In this document: in pieces, positions 11,801 to 27,151 of the stretch
Numbering within the stretch: position 1 is the first letter of the stretch
How the letters are laid out: every line of letters starts with the position of its first letter
Origin: Piscicola geometra
Lineage: Eukaryota; Annelida; Clitellata; Hirudinida; Piscicolidae
Assembly (NCBI GenBank): GCA_943735955.1
Contig: OX030956.1
Coordinates: forward strand, 297,001-361,000
DNA: 64,000 bases
Direction of reading: 5' to 3'
Translations under genes and position numbers: made by a program
The notes under the pieces: model-generated
What the model saw: the letters and a program-made list of their open reading frames with translations, nothing else
What the model was told of the DNA's origin: nothing
Databases searched by the model: none

Positions 11801-13825
11801 AGCGAAAAGATGTTTTCTATTTTTAAAAGCCACGTGTACAATTTTTCTCACAGAGCCTCAACTAACCTCAAACTGCAGATTAGGAAATGCTGTAATCTCC
11901 TTGTTTCAAGTCACATGTCAGCGATGCTTCATTAATTCTCAAATTTTCTTAATTACTTTTCAAAACTCGTTTCTTTTTTTCTGCACACAAAAGACAGTTT
12001 TGCCTTTTCAAATTTCTCACAGATTTTGAATATTCATTGGAATATAACTAATTAAAAGACATCTAATGCTCACTTTTTCTTTAATCAAAATTTTTTTTTA
12101 AATATCTTTCTGGTTCACTTATATTCAAATACTTTAATTAAGATTAATATTTAATTTATTTTTATATAAAAACTTAATTCCATATATAATTCAAGAACAT
12201 CTCTTTGATAGCGTCATCGTTATCGTCATTTTCTCTTCGTTAGTTGCTTTATCGACTATTAAAACTCCGAATTCCTTTGAGGAGTCTCTTCTCAATCTTT
12301 AATTTCCTCCAAAGAGAAGACTTCGTTCGAGTTGTTTCAAGCTAGACTCTTAAAAGTGCAAAGCACCTATCTAGAGCTCTAATTATTCTCTTTCAAATCA
12401 TGTAAAGTGAGTTATTTCCGAAAGTAAAAATGACTAAAAACTCTAATTCGGGTTAGTTCGTAACGTTATAAAGAAAGGTTCATGATAAAAAAGTATATTT
12501 ATACAACATAATTGGTCAAAAGAGAGAATATAATCTAGAAACAGGTTTATAAAAGTTTGAAATAGTTTTTAATAATCATTGGGTGCTTAAAAAATTTCAG
12601 GAAAAAACAAAAAGGTTTATTGACAAGGCTTAACAATTTTAATTTTCTAGGAGCCGGAAATGTAGAAGACGTGTAGAAACTCAATTTATTCATTCAACTT
12701 TTTTCTAAAATCGAAATGTTTGCTGAATGTAATGTTAATGAAAAATAATAGAATATCAGTAATATGGTCGGCATTATGATTTGATTGTGGGTAGTTTATT
12801 GCTTATGGAGTTGAGTAATGTGAGATTCCACATGAAGGATTAGGTGTTGGTATATTGGATGGCTATTCATGCAAAAAGAATATTCTCCACTTGATATTTC
12901 CGTCCAAAAATTGAAAAATATGGACGGCTAGTAGTTGCTATAAAGGCTTCAATAGTGGAAAATCTAGAATATTTTGTATCAATAAAAGTGTGTTGTGCAT
13001 TTCAAATGGGAAAACGTCAGTCGTCGTCGCCTGAGAATTCAAGATAAAGGAATAAACTGAAAACTTTTATAACCAAACTCTTTCTTTTTACTCGCGTCAA
13101 CTTGGGAATATCTTTAAATTCACAAGCCGTTGAAACTCATTTCAAATGATTTCCGCAAAAATAAATTTCGTATACAATAATCTTTAATTTCCTGTATTTT
13201 AATTCTTGTTTTTTTGCACTGTTGAGCTTTATGCTCAATAAACACGCGTCTTTATAACATTCATGTTTTTTGTGAAAATAAAAATAATCGGAAGGCGTCA
13301 AATAGATTTCCTCGTTTTATGCTAAACCCTACAGCCTATGTGTTTGCTGACCAAACAGCGGAAGCTATGGGGTATTTGTGCAGAAACCGAAGCCACTCGA
13401 TCTACATCTGAGTCAATGTGGAGATGGAAATCTTTAAAAGCACCAATAACCACCATTCACTTTTCATTTGAAAAGTTTTGTTTAGTTTTCACATAAATAG
13501 TTTTGAGTCTTTTGAAATATCTATGGGTTGTTTGGTTGAGAAAGATTCAACGACAAAATGTACTCTCACATGCACGCGTTGGATTGGAACTATATGAACT
13601 AATGAGTTCGTGTCAACAAGAGACAGAATGAGTGTTTCAGGTGCGTTTTTCGAGTGATAATTAAAAGATGACGTACCCTGCATGTAGTGAACATTCGCAT
13701 GATCTCGTTCAAATTGCTGTCATAAAAAATTCTAAATTGTTTGTAGAAGCATATTTGGGGGCTCTTTTGTGGCACCAAGTCATAAAAAGACTCATGTCTC
13801 CGCTCCTTAACGAGGTTTATTAGCC
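8880..13825. other. AT-rich non-coding DNA
   Basis: No convincing gene. It contains the GTT/GGT minisatellite listed separately and a GC-richer patch near 12200-12380 with an imperfect hairpin (CTTTGAGGA / TCCTCCAAAG). The short ORF at 9818-10003 has no supporting feature. Confidence 0.55.
9471..9605 (+). repeat. GTT/GGT-type trinucleotide minisatellite
   Basis: A degenerate run of GTGGTAGTTGT units about 130 bp long. It creates a Val-rich open frame on the + strand (9475-9657), which is an artefact of the repeat. Confidence 0.75.
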
Positions 13826-13833
13826 TGCTAGTG

Positions 13834-14031
13834 CTTCTGTATGGCAGGACACATCAATACCTTTTGAATACCTGTTATGTATGCTTTCGATTGTCTTGCC
13901 ACAATGCACATGCCTCGTTCGATGCAAGCAACGGCGAAGTGCTGTGGTGCAGTTGCCAGGAGCGGAAGCCTTTTACGACGGCAATCGAATTACATTAATA
14001 TTCTCAAAGAGCTATACAGCTTCGATAAAAG
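13834..14031 (+). CDS. Candidate exon, function unknown
   Basis: A GC-richer island with an open + frame of about 66 codons between a possible acceptor (GGTTTATTAG, ending 13833) and a strong GTAAGT donor at 14032 (phase 2 exit). The translation contains PQCTCLVRCKQRR and ends FSKSYTASIK. A second frame is also open over the distal half. There is no known family, and chance cannot be excluded at this length. Confidence 0.25.
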
Positions 14032-16795
14032 AGTAAGTTTATGAAAATTTTAAATAATCAAAAGTGCTTTCAATAGTAGACCAAATGAAGTGTGGATTGA
14101 AAGTTGCAATTGATATATGGTTCATATGAAAAGTTCTAAAAAAACTGAAAAATAAGATTTTCTTTTTTTAAGATTTTTCTAATTCTTTTTATAATAACGA
14201 TTTGTAGACCCTTCCTTTTTGATCAAACTATTGACTCTGAAACACTCAATATCACTTTAAATATTTGTAAAAAAAGATGTATGAAAAAGGTATTTGAAAA
14301 ACAATTTATTCATTTACCAACCCATTCACTACGCAAGAAACTACAATTTATCTTACAAAAATTCTTGCCAATACCATCACCAAAACGAATATTTATTATA
14401 TTATTCAATAGAATACAACGACGAGTATTATTATTAATAATAAATGAATAAATAATTTACCCCTAATAAATAAATAATGTTTTACATATTTGTTATACAA
14501 CAAGTACCGTAAAATACCAATATTTTTGAAAATGTATAATAATAAAAAAAGTTTTTTGAGGACTTATTCTGAACTATATAAACTTTTAAACACCACCAGC
14601 GTAACAGCCACCAATACACCAAGCATCTCTACACAAGCACCAGCATAACAAGCATCACAATTATTACGAAATAACTGTCGGCACAAAGGCTAGCAGGCTG
14701 ATGTAATATCCACTTTGAAGACATTAAGCTCCGAAAGCCACTAATGAATCAGCTTTCTCCAATCTGACCCTCTCATCTTGGAACACTTAAACTTAATTAA
14801 CCAATTAAAAGCATCTAATTAATTTTTTAATGCTCTCATTAAATTTAATGAGGTTATAGTTACAATTATTAAACTAGATTTTAACTAGAATAAAAAAATC
14901 TACTTTATATTTTTTTCTTTTCTTATTTAAAAATAACTTTGAACAAAATACTTAAGTCTTCAGACAATTGAAAATCATTTTCTATAAATATCCAAAAATC
15001 TCGGTATTATAAATTAATTTTTAAAAATCCAAAATTGCCAAATTTCAAAAAATGAAATATATGATTTATTTTTAAATTAGTTTTTGTGTATTTAATATCA
15101 TTGTATTATAACTCAATTTTAATATAATTTTACATAAAATTCTATCATTATTAACAAATTATGGCTAACAAAAGTGTTTTATTTGCAAAACTAAAATGTC
15201 TTAAAAAAAAAGTGCCCAAACATATTTTTCCCCGTTTGCACTAAAATTGGTTTTGGAAGTAGAATTATGAATGAAGCATGAAATACACAGTTTGAAATAT
15301 TTCTAATTAGTTTTCTATTTCAACTCTGCAACATGAAAACATGAATTTAAAGTTAAATTGGGCGATTTTTAAATGCAATATTAAAAATGATAAATCAAAA
15401 ATAAACTTTTTGAACTTGTTACATTCATCTAAATGTTTAAATTCTCAAAATGAAGTTTCTCAAAAATGCTATTATGCCAAATCAATGGGCCATCAAGGAC
15501 GTCTTTGAGAGGTCCATAATGTCGACCAATAAATCTCTCAAGCCATTAGTCTTTCTGATTGAAAGCGCCAAGCTACGAAGGGCTGTTCACAGGGCTCTAG
15601 TGCCGAGCCATCGATGTTCGCTGATTAATGTCGTCGCTTAACGGCCTTCCAGTGATGCAAGCGCCTTTATCTTTGCATTGAGATTGAATTAGAAATGTGA
15701 AAAAATTTGGGGTTTTCAGAATTAAGAATGCATTGATTGAGTATTCAATAATTTAAATTAGAATCGACGCAGAGACCTCATAAGCCACATGATAAAAGTC
15801 ATAATGTAAATATAAAATATACTAGTTTGACTACTAATTATAGTAAAACAAATTTATAGTTAATTGATGAGATATTTTGATAATGGAATTGGAGTTGGAT
15901 AATAACTCATTCTGCAATGACCTTCCTTAATGAAGTTTAGCGACTAAGTTTAATTTTGGGTTTGAATGGAATTAATAAGAAAATCACGAAAGTTTATGAA
16001 TCAACTATAATTAAAAGGAAAAGTACAGAGCAACTTAAAATTACTGCGCATCCTAATAAAACTGACATATCTCACACTATTATCCTCTTTAAATACTCCT
16101 GTTTATGACATTTTTATTGTTTTGAAAAAATATACTTTAGAACTTATTAAAATAAAACGCGAAAAAAATGTTTACAAAATATTTTTGATGGAGGTTTTTA
16201 CGGGGTTCAGCCTATATAAAAGAATAATAAAACAATTTAGTGATGTTTTTTCGTAATTTATTCTAAAATAAACTTTTGAATGCAAATTCTTGATGATTAG
16301 TTCCGGAAATAAATTTTCAAAGTTATGGTACTATTGAAATTGTAATCAGATTTGGAAATTTTCATTTTTCGCTTATGTGTAATTAAGAAGAAAAAAATTT
16401 CATTGGAAAATGCATATTTTTTTATATATAAATTTTAAGAAAAAATTTTAAAAAACGTTTAAGCACACAATTTTTCACTATTTTAAAATATAAGTATTTG
16501 AAGAGTTTTAATTATTTTACAATTTTAGTTACAGATTTTTTTCTCTTTATTCTATCAAATTCATATACAAAAAAAATTCTGAGAGATGTTTTCTAAAATA
16601 TGATCAATCTTTTCAAACCGTTAAAATAAGCCTACATATTTTAAATACATTTTAAATGGATGTAGATTAGAAAAATTGTGTTTTTTCGCTTGTTAGATAG
16701 TATCAATAAAAAAATAAGTTAAGATACTGAAACTTTGTAAATACAAATTTTGCACATTCTTTCGGTAGATATAAACAGAAAATCAATTCTTTGAC

Positions 16796-16921
16796 AATGC
16801 TTGTGGTTTACAAAAACATGTTTTCTTAAGGCAAGATTGGTTGCAATGGGTCTCGTCGAGAGCTCTTCATGTCTTAATGAGAAACCACAGAGCTGCCATC
16901 ACTGCCCATTTGAGCGACTGA
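16796..16921 (+). CDS. Candidate exon with clustered cysteines
   Basis: An open + frame in a GC-richer island ends at a GTAAGG donor (16922). The translated end reads SCLNEKPQSCHHCPFERLK, a Cys/His spacing reminiscent of a zinc-binding loop but too short to assign. The left edge is uncertain because no clear acceptor is visible. Low confidence. Confidence 0.18.
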   Translation, partial: NACGLQKHVFLRQDWLQWVSSRALHVLMRNHRAAITAHLSD

Positions 16922-19900
16922 AGTAAGGAAGTTACTTTTTAAAGTTTTTTATAAACTTCTAAGAAATGTCGACGCAACTATGGGCTCTACTTGACTACAT
17001 TTTTCTGCTTCAGTACACTCTGTATTGGCATGGAATACGTCATATGACGTACAGAAGTACGCTACATGTGTATCTACACGGTTGTATTTGCGATGCATAT
17101 ACAGATTTGTGTATATTAAAGTATATATAAATACGCGAATATATTTTTAGATTAGTTGGTTCATAATTTTTATAATACATAATGACTCCTGGGACCCTAG
17201 AGACGTTCCGATCCTTTGGTCGAGTTATAAGCATTAGACGTTTCAAGGAAATAAGTCTATAATGGGTCTGACAAAAATTGGAAAAGTTCATAATGAAATC
17301 ATTTAAACAAGTTTTAGTGGTTTTTGAAAATTATAAAATTAAATACGTTAATACTTTTAGTTTATTTAAAGCTTGATTAATAAAATGTTATATATTGATG
17401 GTTGAGTTTCAATTGTCGGAGTTATGCTTAAAACTTCACTACAAGAGGTTGGGAATAATTTTAATTCTATAAAAATAATAAAGTGCTTTTCAGTATACTT
17501 GAGATGTTTTAATTCTTCATCAAAAAGTCTCGAATTTGAATTTGAAGGCTTTAATCGGAATGTTGTGAGCCATTAAAATAAAACACAAAAATGTCTTTAT
17601 TACTTCTGTTGAGAAAATCAAATTTAAGAAGAAAGTGTTTAAAAAATAAAATAATTATTAAAAAAAATTATAAATTTAAATAATAAAACCAAATGACTTG
17701 ATAATATTGAAAAATTGAAAACATAATTGAAACTACATTATGTAAAATTATATTCTTTGTCCAAATCACTTTTGGAAATTAATATATCACATGCAAAAAT
17801 TCAACTTTTAAATTAAATTAAAAACCTAGATATAGTTGGACTTGAAATTCTGTTGGCTTGTACCTCAAAAGAGTTTCGAATTGAAAGTACCGAGGCACGC
17901 TAATTTCACGAGACATACATAATTTACCAGACATGCTGTAATGACATCTCACACTCACGTACTAACGCTTGTCACTGACGGTTTATGGAGAGCTAAATAT
18001 TTAGTTTAAAAATCAATCGAGTTTAGGGCTTTTATTATAAAATGTTTTAATAAAAGTGGCAATGATTCATTTAAATTCACTGTAATAACAGTGAACTTTT
18101 TTAATTTATATATATAATGGTTTGAATGTTTTATTATTGCAAGAAAAACTAACAAAGATGAATAGGGCATAAAGTCAAACAAAGGAAATACAAAAACTAT
18201 TTTATTCAGTAAAATAGAATTTTTGTCAAATAGAAAAAAGATAATGAACATAATTCAGAAATAAATAGTTTTATTCAAAATTAAAATTTCAGCTTTTATT
18301 GAAAAAAAATGTCTATTATCAGTCTAAATATTAAAAATGACATAGATAATAACAGAATTTTATTTTTAATTGATCAAATAACACAGAGAACACTTTGAGG
18401 TATTTAGCTTGCGGTTGAATGGCTTCGAAGTGTCCCTGGAATGGTAGGCTCTGCTTTGAGTAACGTGGTGTCATATGTATTCGAAGCGCATCTGTTTGGC
18501 GAATCTTCTGCTCGTGGAATACAAATGAAAGAGGCATTTAATCAGACCTGATATATTGGCCCTGGAAGTATATCATTAACACCAGGTACTTGCAAAGCCA
18601 TTTGTTACACCGAGTCTGTACTGAATTGATCTGAATTTATTATTCCTTTGAGAACTTTAATATATTTTTCATCGTCCTTAAACTAATAATGCTTTTGAAA
18701 AAGTCTATAGACGATATCTTCTCATTTAACAACTAAACTTATTACAATATAATTGTTGAATAATTATTTAAAAACGAAAAAACAATTTTATATATATTTA
18801 AAAATAATTTTTTTCATTTGAGACTATCAACGCGTTGAATGGCCTGATTAATATCATGCTTAAAGCTGCATGAAAATAATTTTGTCAAGGCATTCAGCTC
18901 GAACAAAAGTACTTTTATAGAATGTATTTTATTATTATTGATATTTTAAATGTTAGGATATTTATATTTTATAATTTCTTTAAACTATTATATCAAGCTA
19001 ATAAATGAAAAAAAATTCAAGATGGAGTTATAAATGGAGTAGAGAATTCCATCTATCATTTTGTTAAAGCTCTAATACATTTGTAAAAAAAACTTGAAGC
19101 TTATGAGTTTTATTCTAAACCAATCAAATTCTATTCGAAGTAGAATTTATTACTATGAATTAATAAATAAACATCTATTAATTGACAAAAATGCACAAAA
19201 TATCGGCCAATTTATTTTATAGAAATCCATAACTGCTTTCCAAAGTAAACATAAAATTTCTTTACATCAACCACAAACATCACGCATAGTAATTCTGAGA
19301 CAGGGCGGTCGCATGCAGCGCCAACTTAGCAACAGTCGTCTAGCAACAAGTGCTTTTTGCGCTCCACTGTTGACACAACTCACCAAGCTTATTTATTCTA
19401 AGTCCTAATATATGAGTGTCGACTGCTCTCTATGCAAATACTTAGTCATTCTTAAGAATGTTTTGTTCGTCTGGGCCTTTTCTGAGTGCTTTGAACAACC
19501 TTCGATTCTGCTTTACTGATTTAGAAAAATAATATTTTTCCAATTTTCAGTAAAAACAATGAATTTATTTTTTTCAAATAACTAGTTTAATTTAATATGT
19601 ATTTATAAGCCTTACATGTATTTGCTTCATTTATTTTTACAATTATTAATTTTTATTTTATGAATAAATATAAAAAAGCAAAATTAAATAGTATATTTTA
19701 TTAAACCGACATCTAAATGCCCTTATCCTGAACACGAAACAATCCGCTAAAATAATTAAAAGCCTTTTCTTGGAAAAAGAATTAACAATGTCATTATGAA
19801 CGCGAATAACAAGCCGACACGTAATTCGTTTTGACATTTTCCGTAAGTATTTGAAGAAAATAACAATATTTATACAGCTGGAAGTTTTTGCATGTTTTGA

Positions 19901-21967
19901 GACTACTCATTTAATATTTAATAATTAAAAAAGAAAAAGGTTTCTAGAGTTATAAAACCAAACATTTCATTTTTAAAGTTTTTAAGTTCCAAATTCCAAA
20001 TTAATAACTTAACTTTTGAGATTACTTAAATACCAGAAATTTTTTTTCTCTTTAAAGAACCTTCCAAGGTGCTGATCATTTACTATTTATTGAAAAAATA
20101 ATTAATCGGAACATTCTTTAATTATAATGGCGGTGATGTGTGTACAAGCTAATGTACACACAAAAAATATCGATAATTTTTTTTCACAATACCATTCCAC
20201 ACAAAAAATAGATTAAACTTTATTAGGTTGAAAGTTTCAAAAAAATTCTAGTTTTATGCCACGAAAGTTTCCACAAAATTGAAAATATATAAATCCTTAG
20301 AAACAGAACATTTTGATTGAATAATGGTATCTTAATGGATTCTGAGTTCAAAACTTCTGATGCATTTACGCCTTTTTTATGATTTACTTCGACGGCAAGA
20401 TCTTCCCAAGTTTGTTCGATCGATCTCGCCCTCTTAAGAGAAATTTATCTAAGTCGTTTCTCAAAAAAAATAAGTATAAGAATAGCTTGAGTTCTCTAAG
20501 ATTTTCATTTTGACATTTTTTAATGCCGAGCATTATTATAGTGGCGTATAACTCGAACGAGCTTCGAGGCCACTTAGGCTGCATATTTTCATTTGCGCCT
20601 TTGGGTTACTAGGGCATTGGTTGCACTTGAACCTTGGACCTTTCATTATTGGTCAAGCCAAATTTCAGAGCAAAAAGTTTCAGTTTTATTTGTAAACAAT
20701 TCTTAAAAAAGTTTATTTATTTTCATTAAAATTTATTTTAAATTATGTTTTCAAAGTCTTAAAGTTTATTTTGAAAAAAATATAAATATGTTACAGTTTC
20801 TATATAAAAAGTTGTATGAGCAAACTCAGTCTATAAGACATAAATGAAAAAAATTTGAAAAACGAAGCTTAACTCTGAAGATTCGACACACTGTCAAAAT
20901 TTAAATGTGCTTTTTTATTAGTTTAATCCTATTTCAAAATAAATTTTACTTCATATTTCTAAAGTTTTAAAAAGTAAAAAAAAGTTTAACTTTTTTCTGA
21001 CTGTTACGAGCATGAAATCAAAACTAAACAAGTATCCTACTACACACAAAAAAACCTTTTCCAACCACAATCCCCAATTTAGCACGCGTACCAAAACAAC
21101 TTAAAACCCACACACAGCCCCCTAATAAGAACAGCCAGCTTTTATGTTTCTTTGATGACCATTCCATGTTCCACGTAACACTCCGTAAGCGCTCCGCTGT
21201 ACTAATTCACACTCAGCGTATACCCTATGTATGTATGTCCATTGTAGGGTCTCACATACACAAATACTCTGCATTGAAGAAACAAATACGCATCGTGTGA
21301 GCTCGTACGCATAATCACTCAATGCAATAAACGGGCATCTTTCTATGAAAAAAAAATTGGAAAATGTGTGAAAACTATTTGTACAAACCAGCATTTGTTT
21401 ATATAATCAACATGCAAATAAAAAATTAATATAAAAAATAGGAAATGGAAAACGGTTCTACCTAAGTAATTTAAAAGTGAAAGGAATTCACTGACGCGTA
21501 AGTTCTGCTCCAACAGAAGCGGTAATTCATTTATCAGAACTATTCTTTCGAAGGCACTTTTCGAAATAGCCATGAAATGCTCCACATTCAGAAGAAGGAT
21601 CGTCATCTTTCCAGACTCAGATAAGACTTGGCCGCAGTCAATAAAACAACCGTGTTATATTTCGCGAATCCTTTTTAAATAATATTTGTTTCTTTTTAGG
21701 TTTTTTTAAGTAGCCAATTGACTGCTAGGCGTCCGTTTAGTTGAACTTACATAGTTAAAATATTAAAATATGAAATACAACAAACAAAAAGTTTTTAAAG
21801 CACAAGAATGAGCTTCTAAGTGAAATCTACAAAAGAGCAATGTATCTTGCAAAGTTTAAAAAAATTAAATGAATAAGAATTTCAATAAGATGATTTTTAT
21901 TGCTAAAGGGACAAAGATAAACGCTTTTTTAGTGCCTTATCTTATGCAAATGTTTTTTAAAAAATGA

Positions 21968-22264
21968 ATGAAAGAGCTACAAAACTGTCAGAGTACGATT
22001 ATTGGTGAGGATTGGATGGATCTGAAGCTATTTGAAGATGCAAAGAAGTATGCGAAAGAAGTGGAAAAGGGATAGAAGAAACAAAAACAAGAATTGAGAA
22101 CAGATAAAGGGACACTAATAGTTAGACATTGGAGTTTTATTGAAATGAAATTCTGCACCGAGAATGTTCGGCATAGTGATAGATGGGGTATTCAAAACAA
22201 TAAGAAACAGAAGTTACAGTTGTACTTTGCATCACACACAAAATTTAAATATAATAACATATAA
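21968..22264 (+). pseudogene. Decayed open frame, unidentified
   Basis: An ATG-initiated, purine-rich frame of 98 codons interrupted only by TAG at 22073-22075, ending at TAA 22262-22264. The translation (MKELQNCQSTIIGEDW..., later TLIVRHWSFIEMKFC) has balanced composition unlike the surrounding poly-A/T, which suggests old coding sequence. Family unknown. Purine-rich sequence continues to about 22800 with many stops. Confidence 0.25.
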
Positions 22265-25200
22265 TTATTTTAAAAACACTTTTAAATAAATATTGAGTTG
22301 AACATTTTCATTAATGAATAGAAAACGAAACTGGAATAATGATTTATAACAAGAAAAAATTAAAATATTCAAGTAGATGAGCTTAAACTTGAAAAATAGT
22401 AGAAATCTGAAAGACAGTTGAAATTATAGAAGAAGAAAACTAAGTGACGAGTTGAAGAGCATTGCAGTTGTGTTAGATTTCAGACATTTGAAAACGGGAA
22501 AGAAAAACGTGTTTTCTGAGACCAGTGTAAGATGAGAAACCACTCATGGTTGAAGTAATTGGAAGCACAAAGATTTTGAAGAAAGTGATCCAATAGGAAA
22601 ACTGGAGTTTGTTTCAACGCTAGAATAAAACTAGGTTTTTATCGGCTACATTAAGTTGACGACGACCCGTGGTTCGAAGAGATGGCGGTCAAACACGAAA
22701 AAACAAAAAATTTAAAGTTTAAGTCAAGCATTTATAGCTGCTGAACTGATGGTTCGAATAAAAAGAGAGAATTTTTAAAAGTGAAATGTCTACAATGTTA
22801 ATGGGAATTTCGTCTATCGATTTTGCAAACTTGTGGAGAAAACGGTATAATTTTGTAATACGTTAATATAAAAAATTAATATTAATGTTTTAGAAATAAT
22901 TTTGAAAAACTATTAAAAATACATTTAAATGCAAATACAAGCATAAATTAAATTTAATCCATGAAGAAATTAATACGCTTTTAAAAACCCCGAGGACCAG
23001 TTGTAAAACTTTAAGATGGGAAAAAATAAATTCAAAAGCTTTTCAAGAACAGTTTTACTCTATCCATTTGTCTTTTGCCTTATCCATTTATAAACCCTTT
23101 TGTTTTCTTTTCTCATTGTAGCCAAGAAGCCATTGGAAAAACACCATTTAACGCACTGCGTAATTGTATTGTATTATTTTTTATTGAAGGCATCAAGCAT
23201 TGCTAACTTCATGCGTCAGCAACTCTTCCAAAGATGAAATTGGTTTGAAAGTACCATTCAGCTTTTATTCTTTTTAATTTCGACCAAACCTTTTCTTTTT
23301 AAGAGAGTGCTCTCCGTGATATTTGTACAACAAACTCTTATTTTTGAACAGATTCAAAAAAGCTTGAGACGTAGAGAGAGACTTTGCGCGTTCTCTCAAA
23401 ATTGCCAGTTTGATGGCCAAAAGCTTCCATACACGAATCATTTTTATAGTTATGTGTTTTTTATGTCGAAGTTTATCTGACTTGTTTTTCGTGTTAGAAT
23501 AAAATAAGATGAAAAAGACCATTTGAAAACTTATAGAATACCGTCGAGAATATATAAAGCGTGAAATGATTGGTAAAATGTATTTTGTAATATCTTTATT
23601 TATTTTTTATTATTAAATTTAATCATTATTTTCAATATTTACAGATTTTCAAGCTAAATGAAATTTAATTGATTGAAAAATTTAAAAAATAGAAATAAAA
23701 ACCCAAAGGTGAAAGCCTACACACTTTATACGTCTAACTCAAAAATCTACGAAAAATATGTAAAATTAAACAAAAATTTAAATTTTCGAGCAGAGACGAA
23801 ACTAAAAAGAATTTGGAAGCGGAAGACAACAGGTGAGACAACGTAATGCAAGTGAGAGGATGATGCTCCAATGAGGACCTCCAATTGCCTGCCTATTTAC
23901 CTGTTCTTACTCAAAGTCATGATCACAACCTTTAGCAAAGGTACGTTCTGGTGTGGTTGAATGGCTTGGATGAAAGGATAAAAGAATTTAATTCCTATGT
24001 TATTTGTATGGACGGAAGAAAAACTAAAGTTTTGCAAAAAGATCGATAAAATAGGTAAATTATAGATAATTTTGTTTTTAAAATAAAATATAAAAAAAGA
24101 AATAAAGTAGAAATTAAATTTAAAAAGAAAATCTTATTTAAAAGTTTAAAAAAGTGCCTGGAAGAAAATTTCTAGTTGGAAACACACTTTTTAATGAATC
24201 TTTTAAATAAACATCTTTCTGAATACAAACCCTTTTTTTAATTGATAGCTATAATCAATCATTTCTGAAGTTTTGAATACATATGCTATTTACTAAAACC
24301 TATGAACCAATGGTATTTAATATTATATAAAATAAATGTATAATATTTCATATAAATCCAATATTTTGAAGTTAATATGCATAATTCGTGTCCATCCTTT
24401 AATTTTTTCAATAACTTTATTTATTTATTTAAGGCTTCAAGTAAAGGATTTATTCTTTGAAATATCCAAAATAATTATTTTTTACTTTTATGATCAAAAC
24501 CTATTTTCAAAAATTGTGTATACAATTATTTATCGTTTAATCAAATTTTGAATGAGTAAGCTTTCCATTTTTTGATCGAATTTTTTATCACGTTTATATT
24601 CCAACAATAGTAATTTTATTGAAATTTTCTTTTTTGAAACGAGTTGAAAAGTTCAAACGATCATATTCATTTCCGTTTTTATTAAACAAAATAATAGTGT
24701 TTTTTTTATTTTAATCCTCAATAAAAGCTATTTTTTATAACTTTTATTTCTAATATTCTTTCTTTATCTTTTTCATTTCACACTCATTCACCTATTCTTG
24801 TTTTTCTGAGTACACAAACCATCAATCATTCAATCCAGTTTAGGCAAAACTTCTCATCCATCAAGCGCTTCATTAACCTCTTTATTAACCTTTTAATTCA
24901 ATAATTTTTGAAGTTCTCATGCGATAAATTGGCTACTTAGGCCGCGTTAGAAGGATTGTGCATGCCTAAATGACACACAGTCGTACTCAAAAGAGTCTAC
25001 AATTTAGCAATAAATAAAAGTATTTCAGAATTTAAAAAAAACATTATATTAACAATAATGGTATATAACCAGATCCATAGCCAAAGAAGAGAGACTGTCT
25101 TCAAAATGAATACATCTTTTCTTTCGAAATATTTTCTTTCAAAATTGTGAGTATTGTGTCCAAATACTTAAAACCCCATTGTGTTTTAAACTTGTTATAG

Positions 25201-27151
25201 CACAAAAATCTATGTATAAGACGCACTAGCTTCAAAAGTCAAGAATGACTTCTGGTCACCTTGCATTGCGCTAACTATGGGGGTGTAAAATGTGAAAATT
25301 CATTTTCAAAATTAAATATTTGCGCCTATGGGTTATATAAACATCAGTATTTCTAGAACCTGAAACTATTGACTCAAACCTGAGTTGTTTACTTCTTCAG
25401 TCACTCTTTCAGAAAAATTATCAAAACCTAAACCAAAGCACCCCGATAAAGCATATTTATAAAAAACTTGAAAAACCTTTTAGAAAAAAAAGATTCTTTC
25501 TTGAAACATAGATTTGGTTCGATCGATACGCGTCTCACGGGGTCGAATGTCAGATTGAGATAGTAAGGAGAAATAACATTTAAGGCGTAAGTTAGAGTGC
25601 TATGTGCATATGTGATGAGTATAGCCGTGTTAATGGGAAGGTGGCATTAGTGTTATGGAGTTTATTTGAAGATAATTCAACTGTGATTACTTGAAATAAA
25701 AATATAAACAGTCATTTAAAAAATATTCAAACTATCTAAGAGCCGGTGAAAAATATGGCTAAAAATTTAATTAAATGGCGTTACAAAATCCAGAAAGTGA
25801 TTGGAAAACTGAAACGAATGAAACTGAATATGAAAAAAAGCCATTTTGATTATGTTTCTTAGAAATGAATAAAAAGAATAAGCTTAGGATTTTGACACTT
25901 ATGCATTTTGAATAATTTAATATAAACAAAGATTAAAAAGAAAGTTAAATTTTATATTTAATTAATATCTTATATTATATAATTAAAAATTAGGGAATCC
26001 ATTTTTTAGTTATTAAACTGAATAAATGAAGAGCAAAAGAGATCCAGAGTAAATCAACATAAAGAAGACACATTGTTTATCTGATAATGCAAGATTCCAA
26101 CCCGCCTATCTCAGCTTTTGTCAGCTAAATATTATTTATTATTTATTCGAAATTTTAATAACTTTTTCATGTGAAAAATATTTTGTGTAAATTACTTGGT
26201 AATTATATTAACTTCAAAAACGCACAATCTATAATTTTTCAAACAATATTTACAATAAGTAACTTTTTTTTTTCAAACTGGTTTTATAAAAATCTTGAAA
26301 CTGAAAAAATGCAAATTTAATAAATTAGCATGCTTTTACATAGCTATTTTTTATTTCCTCGATAAAATGGTATCTTCACTGAATCTTCTTTTAATCTTAT
26401 TTTTCCCAAAACTGAAAAGAGAGAGCGTTTTGACTGCGATATGTAAATGGTTTATTTTGTTTTTTAAAGCTTTTTGCTGCTTCGGTGTCTTTTGAAATCC
26501 ATTTAAACATTAAATGCTCCTTCTACTCGTCTTTAGAATGTTAAGACTCAGAATAAATGTTCGCTCTAAAAATTGTTAATATTAGCTTTACAAAATATTG
26601 GATATAAAATAATTTAGGTTTTAATTATTTTTAAGACACTGAAAGCTTTTTATATGAGTAATACAACAAATTTGTTCAAATTCCTTCGTACGTGTGCATG
26701 TGGTTATGAAATAAACAAGAGTTGAAGGTATAAATCAGGATAATCTGTGAAATAGGCATCGAAAAACGTTAATGTATATGCGCAGGCCTTTAAATAAGCC
26801 TGAAATATTGATTTTTCTGTATGCATTTGCATAAATAAGTGTATAATGCTTTTATCTTTGTCACTCTGAATGTTGATTTATCATTCTTCTTAGCGAGTCT
26901 TCTGCCTTTCATTTTTCCAGAGTTTTCTTTCAATACAGCGAAAGCTAAATCAAGTATTGTATTTTCGTGCTTTAAAGCAGTCACTTCATAACCTTCATGT
27001 GAGAGAATTGCTTTCTATAAATTTATGTCCGTGCATAAAAAACACAGAGGAATATAACTTAATATATGACGTTCTGTGACAAAAGATAAAATCACGTAAG
27101 AATATAAGCAGGCAGATAAGATGACTTAAGATGACTCCAACAACGAATGGA

